In this document: positions 1 through 5,222 of the stretch, piece by piece
Numbering within the stretch: the first letter of the stretch is position 1
Layout of the letters: the number at the start of each line of letters is the position of its first letter
Assembly (NCBI GenBank): GCA_025351525.1
Contig: JANXVV010000103.1
Coordinates: forward strand, 1 to 9,698
Source: Humisphaera sp.
GTDB lineage: Bacteria > Planctomycetota > Phycisphaerae > Tepidisphaerales > Tepidisphaeraceae
Reading direction: 5' to 3'
Length of the DNA stretch: 9,698 bases
Made by a program: the position numbers and the translations under genes
Notes under the pieces: model-generated
Seen by the model: the letters and a program-made list of their open reading frames with translations, nothing else
What the model was told of the DNA's origin: nothing
The model's database searches: none

Positions 1-5
1 AAAGA

Positions 6-33
6 CACAGGCCTCGGAGTACCGCGACCTGTG
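6..33. repeat. REP-like hairpin (CACAGG...CCTGTG)
   Basis: The segment is an imperfect palindrome. CACAGG pairs with CCTGTG, then come two mismatches around one pair, then CGG/CCG closing an AGTA loop. It is flanked on the right by GTGGCACCCACC. The layout (short GC-rich stem, tiny loop, GTGGCA-type flank) recalls the paired REP-like hairpins at 5136-5191 and 6249-6316, but the stem sequence differs, so it may be another subfamily. It could equally be a terminator of a gene outside the window. Confidence 0.4.
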
Positions 34-180
34 GCACCCACCTTAGACGCCGAAGTCATTGTAGCCCTTTTCCTTAGGCATGGATGGATTGCCAAATCGT
101 GTTTCTGATATCGGTAAAGGGCCACCATTTTTGCGCGTCACTACTGGATATCTTTCAGTGTGTCCGATACAAGTAGTCGT

Positions 181-198
181 GACGGCATGGATGCCGTC
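181..198. repeat. Perfect 8-bp hairpin in the amidase leader
   Basis: GACGGCAT and ATGCCGTC form a perfect 8-bp stem around a GG loop. The hairpin ends 47 nt before the amidase start codon, so it probably lies in the 5' leader. No T-run follows, which argues against an intrinsic terminator. It could be a regulatory dyad or a repeat; nothing in the sequence decides which. Confidence 0.4.
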
Positions 199-245
199 GC
201 CGTAACACTGCTGTTTGGGGTTTACATCGATCGAAGGAGCCACGG

Positions 246-1019
246 ATGGCCGGCTTTCAATCCTTCCTATATTCAGGCATCGGATGCACGCTGGGAACTC
301 TTTTCCTGGTCGGTTGCCAATCGCAAACTTCCTTGGTGGGTGAACTGCCCTCTCCCAATTTCAGCGGTCCGGTGGCGGTGCAACCTGCGGCCCGACCCTT
401 GCCGCCGATCGTTAAAATTCAACCCGTTGCGCCTGTGAAAGTCACCCCGCCCAAGGTTGCGGTTGCCGGGGTGCCGCGAGGCTGGGTGCCGCCGGTGGCC
501 GCTCGATCCTGGCAGGCGATCGTGATCCATCACAGTGCCACGCCGGTGGGGGGAGCCGCGAGGTTCGATCGGGAGCACAAGGAAAAAGGGTGGGATGAAC
601 TCGGCTATGATTTCGTCGTCGGCAACGGCACCGATACGGGGGATGGCCAGATCGAAGTGGGCTCGCGCTGGACCAAGCAGAAGATCGGCGCGCACGCCAA
701 AACCCCGGACAACTGGTTCAACGAACACGGCATCGGCATCTGCCTCGTCGGTAACTTCGACGGCGGCCGTCCGACCCCGGCCCAAATGCGGTCGCTCGCG
801 AAACTCGTGGCGTACATGATGCGGACCTACCATATCCCCGCCGACCACATCGTCGGACACGGCGACACCAAAGCCACCGATTGCCCTGGCCGTCTATTGA
901 ACGTTGCCGATGTGCGTCAGATGGCGGCGCAGATTCTGGTGGCCGAAGGTGTATCGCCCGCCGGGAATCCCCGCACGGCGTCCAGCCGGGAGATGTTGAC
1001 GGATGTTAAGGAAAAGTAG
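246..1019 (+). CDS. Lipoprotein N-acetylmuramoyl-L-alanine amidase (Amidase_2/PGRP fold)
   Basis: Zinc amidase predicted to cut the bond between N-acetylmuramic acid and L-alanine in peptidoglycan. Seen: a lipoprotein signal with lipobox LVGC and lipidated Cys24; a Pro/Val-rich linker (about 40-85); and the catalytic domain (about 88-230). Putative zinc ligands are His95 in VIHHSAT, His205 in GHGD and Cys213 in DCPG. The eight-residue His-Cys spacing equals that of T7 lysozyme (His122/Cys130), and Tyr121 in LGYDF matches its catalytic Tyr46. At the T7 Lys128 position there is Thr211, as is usual in PGRP amidases. The start is supported by AAGGAG at 234-239, six bases upstream. At 257 residues it is complete and appears monocistronic. 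A role in cell-wall turnover or muropeptide recycling is inferred. Planctomycetota peptidoglycan is thin, so the exact physiological role is open. Confidence 0.9.
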   Translation: MAGFQSFLYSGIGCTLGTLFLVGCQSQTSLVGELPSPNFSGPVAVQPAARPLPPIVKIQPVAPVKVTPPKVAVAGVPRGWVPPVAARSWQAIVIHHSATPVGGAARFDREHKEKGWDELGYDFVVGNGTDTGDGQIEVGSRWTKQKIGAHAKTPDNWFNEHGIGICLVGNFDGGRPTPAQMRSLAKLVAYMMRTYHIPADHIVGHGDTKATDCPGRLLNVADVRQMAAQILVAEGVSPAGNPRTASSREMLTDVKEK

Positions 1020-1390
1020 GGTGGGGGGCAATGATCTTCGCGGCAAAAAAATGGGCACGCGTTGGTACCGCCGTTAAAAGATACTCGCGTTTAATGAGTG
1101 GCTGAATAATAGAGTGCGCAATACTTGGCGGACCGTTCTACCAAGTGATCTTGTGAGTGCGACGGAACGCCCGTGAAGATGCCCTATGTTGCCGGGCTGG
1201 ATACCGAAGCCTTCGAGACTGCGCTTGGAGATAGAGGGCTCGTTCGCCGGGTGAGAAATGGCCTGCGGTGCGGAACCTCCACGCCTACCGAACGTCGAGG
1301 CTGATCGACTCGACGATGCCCGTGACCTCAGCGAGCTCGACCTTCGATGCAGAATCACCGGGCTGCAAATTTGTATTCTGATCGAATAAG

Positions 1391-1433
1391 AAACGCGTGC
1401 CTTCGGCACTGCCGCTAAACAAGGCTCGCGTTC
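1391..1433 (+). repeat. Dispersed hairpin repeat, copy 1 (ACGCGTGCCTTCGGCAC family)
   Basis: AACGCGTGCCTT (1392-1403) pairs with AAGGCTCGCGTT (1421-1432), 11 of 12 positions, across a 17-nt loop. Bases 1392-1419 match the reverse complement of 9639-9666 at 27 of 28 positions, and 1391-1406 match 9683-9698 exactly. The same sequence therefore occurs three times in the window, on both strands, always in non-coding DNA. It is a small dispersed palindromic element, not a local coincidence. Confidence 0.8.
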
Positions 1434-1453
1434 AAGGAAGGGCGAGCGGATCG

Positions 1454-1644
1454 TCAGGTTTTCGTCGTCGGCGCGGGGGCTTCGACGAAGTTCTTGTCCG
1501 CCGGATAAAGTTTGGGCCTTCCCTCCAGTTTTTTTTAAATCCGCGTTCTTCAAACTCACGGCGGCGGCGATGTCGGCATGGGGGAAGGGGACCGGAAAGC
1601 AAGATGCGATGACCTTGGCCACAATCAGCCAATATCAAATTCAT
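1454..1644 (-). pseudogene. Possible decayed small gene behind a strong ribosome-binding site
   Basis: On the minus strand AGGAGG lies eight bases before an ATG at 1644-1642, an arrangement typical of a real, well-translated start. The frame from that ATG (MNLILADC...) soon becomes Arg-rich and unlike a protein. A second frame reads plausibly over about 1590-1537 (ADIAAAVSLKNADL). A third reads plausibly from 1528 to a TGA at 1456-1454 (KLYPADKNFVEAPAPTTKT), with GC-rich third bases. The switch between the last two falls at an eight-A run (T8 at 1529-1536). This pattern fits a small gene broken by frameshifts, but no family is recognisable and the region is short. A merely fortuitous site, or a sequencing error in the A run, are alternatives. 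Confidence 0.25.
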
Positions 1645-1647
1645 TTG

Positions 1648-1682
1648 CAATTCCTCCTATTACTATGGTAATAGTAGAATTG
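1648..1682. promoter_or_regulatory. 35-nt operator-like palindrome upstream of the porin promoter
   Basis: The dyad is CAATTC, CTC, CTATTAC, TATG, GTAATAG, TA, GAATTG. The inner arms (1657-1663 and 1668-1674) and the outer arms (1648-1653 and 1677-1682) pair perfectly. An overlapping dyad TACTAT-ACC/TACC-ATAGTA is also readable on the minus strand. The dyad ends two bases before the -35 box of the promoter at 1685-1712 and contains the AGGAGG facing the opposite way. That position is typical of a repressor or activator site. The TACTA...TAGTA half-sites loosely recall BlaI/PadR-type operators, but no such regulator is in the window. Confidence 0.55.
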
Positions 1683-1684
1683 CG

Positions 1685-1712
1685 TTGACAACTGGATTAA
1701 ACGCCGTAATAT
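1685..1712 (+). promoter_or_regulatory. Sigma70-type promoter for the porin
   Basis: A perfect TTGACA at 1685-1690 is followed, after a 16-base spacer, by TAATAT at 1707-1712 (four of six consensus positions). It points towards the porin and would start transcription near 1719, giving a 5' leader of about 240 nt. The adjacent palindrome at 1648-1682 would place a bound regulator directly against the -35 box. Confidence 0.5.
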
Positions 1713-1826
1713 CACTCGTTCATGAACCGCAATCGTACTCTTCAATCTCTATTCCCTTCCCTTTCGTCCGAAGCAGTCTCGTGCGCCTGTTTCTGTTGAA
1801 CCCATCAACCGTTGCACCCTTGTAAG

Positions 1827-1850
1827 TCGGCGGCGTTCCGCCCCGATTTT
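1827..1850 (+). terminator. Attenuator-like hairpin in the porin leader
   Basis: TCGGCGG (1827-1833) folds on CCG (1838-1840) and CCGA (1843-1846) with a CGTT loop and a two-base bulge, and four T residues follow. It lies in the predicted porin leader, 113 nt before the start codon. The T run is short, so termination would be weak at best. It may be only a stable leader structure. Confidence 0.25.
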
Positions 1851-1950
1851 CCCATCAATCGAATTCACTTAACCGCGCAGCCCCGCCGTAAGTCCACTTT
1901 TGACTGCGGGTCGAATTGGTAGGCACTGCGCCACTCATTGGTTAGCTGAC

Positions 1951-1956
1951 AGGAGA
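1951..1956 (+). promoter_or_regulatory. Ribosome-binding site that fixes the porin start at 1963
   Basis: AGGAGA stands six bases before the ATG at 1963. An upstream in-frame ATG at 1900 has no such site and would put 21 polar residues ahead of the signal peptide. This site therefore decides the start. Confidence 0.8.
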
Positions 1957-1962
1957 TTCTCC

Positions 1963-3456
1963 ATGCGCCCTATTTCCCTTCCATTTTCCATCCTTTCAAA
2001 AAATTCCAATCGACGAGCGCTGCTCTGGGCGGCTTCGCGGTTGGCTGTCGGAAGTTTTGCGATTTCCGCCCACGCGGCGGAACCCGTCGACGCTCCGGCG
2101 GGATCGATCACTTCTGCCAAGACTCCCCTCTCCAACCAGGATTTAGCAAACAAAGTCGACGCGTTGGAGGCCGAGGTCAAGCAGTTGCGCGCGGCGCAAG
2201 TGAAGCCCACCGACACGCGCGATGTCGACACCGTGGTGGCCGCGGTGTTGCAGGATGCCGGACGGCATACGCTGAACTTGCCGCCGGGAGGCAGCTCGGG
2301 ACACGATCTGGACAAGGGCTTTTTCATCCGCAGCGATGATGGCCGATTCGCTCTATATCCCGAGCTGCTCTTTCAATTTCGCGGCGCGGTGAATCATCGC
2401 CGGGCCGCCAAAGCGGGCGGCGATGCCAGCACCGAAAACGGGTTCGAGATTCGCCGTGCCAAGTTCGGTTTCTATGGGACCGCCTTCGATCCGGATTTCA
2501 GTTACCGGTTCCTGTGGCAGGATGCCGTGTCCGGTGGAACGCCGGCGCTCCAATATGCCTGGGGTCAGTATCTTTTCGCGCATGGCATCGGCAAAGGTGA
2601 CCTGGGCATTCGCGTCGGGCAGTTTAAGGACGTGGTTTTCAAGGAGGAGACGACGCCCGATCGCGCTCAACTGTTGGCCGAGCGATCGCTGGTCAACAGT
2701 CTGCTGGGCGGGGTGGCCTTGGGGTCGGAGGTCAACGGCGTCGATCTGCTCTACACCGGAAATGATTCACCGCTTCACGCCGACCTGTTGCTGCACGATG
2801 GGCTCAAGCGGGCCAACACCTCGTTCGACAATGAACAGCCGGTGACGACGACAAATGCAAAAGGCGTGACAACGACGAAGAACGTTTCGACCAACTTCGG
2901 TGTTGCCGGCAGGGTGGATTACAAGCTGTTTGGCCGCTGGGGCGACGGCGACGATTTCACCGGAGTGTGGGGCCGTGAAAATCTGCTGGTCGTCGGCGGT
3001 GGCGTGGACTTCACCCAGGCCGATCACAACAACATCGTGCATTGGACGGCGGATGTGCAGTACCAACTGCTCCATCGCCTCTCCCTTTTCGCGGCGGTCT
3101 ACGGCAACCACACGGAATTCCGCAACCAGGCCGGCCCCACCGATCGCAACGATATCGGCGCGCAAGTCGAAGCCGGATACTTCCTCACTCGGTCGATCCA
3201 ACCGATCGTGCGTTATTCCGTCACCCAACTGGACCGGAATTTCAAAGTCGGCGGCAGCGGCACCTTTCACGAAATCGCCGGCGGCGTGAACTGGTTCTTA
3301 GGCAAAGACGGCGCGCTCGGCAATCGCGCCAAGGTGACGGTGGATGTCACCTACCTGCCCGATGGAACCCCCGTCTTCGCCGGCGGTGATTTTCTGGCCA
3401 GCCCTAACAAGAAAGAGGAGATCGTGCTTCGGGCCCAATTGCAACTTTCGTTGTAG
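1963..3456 (+). CDS. Phosphate-selective porin O/P (OprP/OprO) family outer-membrane protein
   Basis: Predicted outer-membrane beta-barrel that admits small, probably anionic, solutes. Seen: a Sec signal peptide with a long n-region and hydrophobic segment (about 19-35), likely cut after AHA near residue 38; a short heptad-like coiled coil (about 57-78, KVDALEAEVKQL); then the barrel from about 118. The barrel opens with the family's typical pattern GFFIRSDDGRFALYPELLFQFR, followed by FEIRRAKFGFYGTAFDPDFSYRFLWQ and GIRVGQFKDVVFKEE. Alternating hydrophobic strands run to a C-terminal VLRAQLQLSL strand. Its 497 residues fit this family. N-terminal coiled coils before such barrels may contact peptidoglycan; that is inference. 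Phosphate specificity is not shown: I found no Pho box and no phosphate genes nearby. The gene appears monocistronic, driven by the promoter at 1685-1712, and converges with the efflux operon. Confidence 0.85.
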   Translation: MRPISLPFSILSKNSNRRALLWAASRLAVGSFAISAHAAEPVDAPAGSITSAKTPLSNQDLANKVDALEAEVKQLRAAQVKPTDTRDVDTVVAAVLQDAGRHTLNLPPGGSSGHDLDKGFFIRSDDGRFALYPELLFQFRGAVNHRRAAKAGGDASTENGFEIRRAKFGFYGTAFDPDFSYRFLWQDAVSGGTPALQYAWGQYLFAHGIGKGDLGIRVGQFKDVVFKEETTPDRAQLLAERSLVNSLLGGVALGSEVNGVDLLYTGNDSPLHADLLLHDGLKRANTSFDNEQPVTTTNAKGVTTTKNVSTNFGVAGRVDYKLFGRWGDGDDFTGVWGRENLLVVGGGVDFTQADHNNIVHWTADVQYQLLHRLSLFAAVYGNHTEFRNQAGPTDRNDIGAQVEAGYFLTRSIQPIVRYSVTQLDRNFKVGGSGTFHEIAGGVNWFLGKDGALGNRAKVTVDVTYLPDGTPVFAGGDFLASPNKKEEIVLRAQLQLSL

Positions 3457-3468
3457 GGCGAACAAAAG

Positions 3469-3621
3469 CGGCGCGCAGAGACGCTAAGAATGCAGAGGGC
3501 GCAAAGGAAAACGCAAAGAATAAATTTAATGAATTACGCTTTGCAATTTCAAAAAATCAGGAGTGAACATTTGTAGGGTCATTCATGCTTTGCGCCTTTG
3601 CAATCTTTGCCCCATTGCGCC
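3469..3621. repeat. Inverted GCAAAG/CTTTGC-rich repeat between convergent genes
   Basis: The left part (3471-3518) is built of short purine units such as GCAGAG and GCAAAG, ending GGGCGCAAAGG...ACGCAAAG. The right part (3588-3621) carries the complement, CTTTGCGCCTTTGC...CTTTGCCCC. GGCGCAAAG at 3498-3506 pairs exactly with CTTTGCGCC at 3588-3596, and GCAAAG at 3513-3518 pairs with CTTTGC at 3539-3544. An AT-rich centre lies between. Reiterated CGCAGAGACGC-type units are a widespread class of bacterial intergenic repeat. Between two convergent genes it could also terminate transcription in both directions, but no classic stem plus T run is visible. Confidence 0.55.
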
Positions 3622-3645
3622 CGCCTTTGAATCCGTCAAGTCGAT

Positions 3646-5103
3646 CTACGGAACCGGTTGCGATGTTGCCGGTTGGGTTGTCGGAGCGAACAAGGTCTGG
3701 CGGTTCAACAATCCCAGCGCCGAAAGCAGATTCACCTGGGACTGATTGTATCGCACCACCGCACTCGCATAGCGCAGGCGGGCGGTGTTCACTTCATCTT
3801 CAGCCTGCAAGACATCGAGCAGAAGCATCGTACCTGCTTTCAGATTGGACTCGGCCAGTCGCAGCGCTTCCTGAGCCGAGTCCACCTGTTCGCGGGCGAT
3901 CGGGATGAGCGCGGCGTGGGTCAGACTGCCCTGTTGTGCCGTGACCACCTGCACGCGTACCCGCTCTAATTCTCGCTCCACGTCGACCGCGGCGGACCGG
4001 ACGTTGGCGTCAGCCGTCTTGACGTGGCCGAAGGTCGACAACCCCAGTGCGAAACCGGCGCTGGCCGAGGCGCGCTGGGTGCCGCGCGGGTGGAAATCGC
4101 GGCCGCGCAGTTCGGTGCCGAGTGCGCCGACCGAATACGCCGACTGCAATTGCGGCCCGAGTCCGCCCCAGACCGACGCACCGTGATCGGCTTCCACGCT
4201 CGCCAGCAAAGTGCGGGCGGACATCAGATCGGGCCGGTAGCGGACCGCGAGACCGAGCAACTGATCGATCGAAAAATCCTCCCGCACCAGGGTGGTCTGC
4301 GCGATCTCATCCGGGCCGGGCACGAGCGTCACCACCGGATCGAGTTGGAGTGTGGTGGATAGCGCGAGCGACGCCAGATAGAAACCGTTGACGGCCACCA
4401 GCAGATCCTGCCGACGCCCGGCGAGGAAGGCGCGGGAGCGCATTTCATCGGCGGCCAACGCGGTGCCGGCGCGGGTGCGCAGGGCGGTCAACCGCAGCGA
4501 TTCTTCGGCTTCTCCCGACGCCTGCCGTGCGGCGGCCACCTGGGCCTGGGTCAGCACCAGATCGTAATACTGCACCGCCGCTGTGCGGAGCGAATCCAGT
4601 TGCACGGCTTCTTCCTGCTGCCCGGACGCTTCAACCCGACGCCGCGACGCAATGATGTCGTACACCACCTGACCGGGATTCAAAATCCATTGGACCGTGA
4701 TCGCGGGAAGCAGATTGTTGAAATGGGTCAGCACGAGGTTGCCGCCGCCAAGCTGGTTCACACCATTGACGTGCTGGTACAGGATCGACGGCGCGATGAC
4801 CGGGAAAATCGCTTCAATGCTGCTTTCATATCGCCCGCGCGCGGCCTCGACCCGTTGGCGGGCCTGCTGAATATCGAGGTTCCTCGACATCACGACCCGC
4901 GCCACCGATTCCAGATCGACCGCCAGCAGTTCGCGGTACATGGGCCGGATTTCCGCTCCGCCGAGTTCCAGCAATCCGGCCGGTTGAGTGGACGGCGCGA
5001 CGGACGGCGGGGGCGATCGACGAACAGGTGTCTCCGCGCAACCCGCGATGGCGAGAACAAGAAACGTCACCCTCGGAATCGCGCGCGAAATTTGGCAGGT
5101 CAT
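3646..5103 (-). CDS. TolC/OprM-type outer-membrane efflux lipoprotein
   Basis: Outer-membrane duct of the tripartite pump encoded by this operon. Seen: a lipoprotein signal with lipobox IAGC and lipidated Cys22; a short Pro/Ser/TQP linker; then two outer-membrane efflux (OEP) repeats, roughly residues 60-245 and 265-465. Each repeat has long amphipathic helices (for example NLDIQQARQRVEAARGRYE and ALRLAESNLKAG). The tail TTQPATSQPVP is a low-complexity end. At 485 residues the length is normal. An in-frame ATG at 5139 exists but lies inside a palindromic repeat with no ribosome-binding site. The ATG at 5103 follows GGGAAG and starts exactly at a signal peptide, so I chose it. It is the last gene of the operon, 119 nt after the adaptor; the gap holds the paired hairpins at 5136-5191. 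Substrate is unknown. Confidence 0.9.
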   Translation of the reverse strand: MTCQISRAIPRVTFLVLAIAGCAETPVRRSPPPSVAPSTQPAGLLELGGAEIRPMYRELLAVDLESVARVVMSRNLDIQQARQRVEAARGRYESSIEAIFPVIAPSILYQHVNGVNQLGGGNLVLTHFNNLLPAITVQWILNPGQVVYDIIASRRRVEASGQQEEAVQLDSLRTAAVQYYDLVLTQAQVAAARQASGEAEESLRLTALRTRAGTALAADEMRSRAFLAGRRQDLLVAVNGFYLASLALSTTLQLDPVVTLVPGPDEIAQTTLVREDFSIDQLLGLAVRYRPDLMSARTLLASVEADHGASVWGGLGPQLQSAYSVGALGTELRGRDFHPRGTQRASASAGFALGLSTFGHVKTADANVRSAAVDVERELERVRVQVVTAQQGSLTHAALIPIAREQVDSAQEALRLAESNLKAGTMLLLDVLQAEDEVNTARLRYASAVVRYNQSQVNLLSALGLLNRQTLFAPTTQPATSQPVP

Positions 5104-5135
5104 GTTCTTCCCTTTGATTGGAAAACCTAAACGTG

Positions 5136-5191
5136 GCATGGACTACCAGCCCATGTTTTTTAATTCAAAAACATGGGCTGGTAGCCCATGC
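5136..5191. repeat. Paired REP-like hairpins between the adaptor and outer-membrane factor genes
   Basis: Two 25-nt arms (5136-5160 and 5167-5191) are reverse complements at 24 of 25 positions, around a 6-nt centre TAATTC. Each arm is itself a small hairpin: CATGGGCT-GGT-AGCCCATG on the right, with one mismatch on the left. The element is thus an inverted pair of REP-like units, comparable to BIMEs. It would be transcribed within the operon mRNA, where the 25-bp stem could pause ribonucleases, reduce readthrough or alter translation of the outer-membrane factor. The stem core matches the element at 6249-6316. Confidence 0.85.
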
Positions 5192-5222
5192 TACGCGGAG
5201 GTTTTAGCGATCGTGTATTCAA

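Larger units (their letters stand above)
1..245. other. Upstream non-coding region before the amidase
   Basis: I see no convincing gene in this stretch. It is visibly AT-richer than the rest of the window. It holds two hairpins, listed separately. A 66-codon reverse-strand reading frame (243 to 43) is open, but it begins on top of the amidase ribosome-binding site and its product resembles no family I know. I found no well-spaced -35/-10 pair for the amidase, so its promoter is not assigned. Confidence 0.6.
1020..1962. other. Long intergenic region: repeats, possible gene remnants, operator, promoter and leader
   Basis: About 940 bases separate the amidase from the porin. No reading frame here has a recognisable domain. 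The longest frame (reverse, 1622 to 1074, GTG start) is Ser/Arg-rich, lacks a Shine-Dalgarno site and runs through a dispersed repeat, so I do not call it a gene. A 43-codon forward frame at 1258-1389 stops one base before that repeat. Two stretches have coding-like third-base GC but short broken frames: reverse 1528 to 1454 and reverse about 1389 to 1300. The right third carries the palindrome, promoter and leader of the porin. I saw no clear intrinsic terminator after the amidase. Confidence 0.6.

Noticed and set aside
43..243. 66-codon reverse frame beginning MAPSIDVNPKQQ
   Set aside because: It starts over the amidase ribosome-binding site, has no upstream site of its own, includes the 181-198 hairpin and resembles no known protein.
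273..860. Long reverse frame opposite the amidase
   Set aside because: It is a GC-driven shadow of the amidase, whose motifs are clear in the forward frame.
1258..1389. 43-codon forward frame (MACGAEPPRLPN...)
   Set aside because: Too short, weak start signal and no family; the GC pattern could come from the opposite strand.
1074..1622. 182-codon reverse frame across the amidase-porin gap
   Set aside because: GTG start without a ribosome-binding site, Ser/Arg-rich composition, and it runs straight through the dispersed repeat at 1391-1433.
1900..1962. Upstream start for the porin
   Set aside because: No ribosome-binding site, and it would bury the signal peptide behind 21 polar residues.
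1900..3456. Porin as part of a phosphate regulon
   Set aside because: No Pho box found upstream and no phosphate transport or sensing genes nearby; the family name alone does not prove specificity.
5104..5139. Upstream start for the outer-membrane factor
   Set aside because: The ATG lies inside the REP-like palindrome and would displace the lipoprotein signal from the N-terminus.
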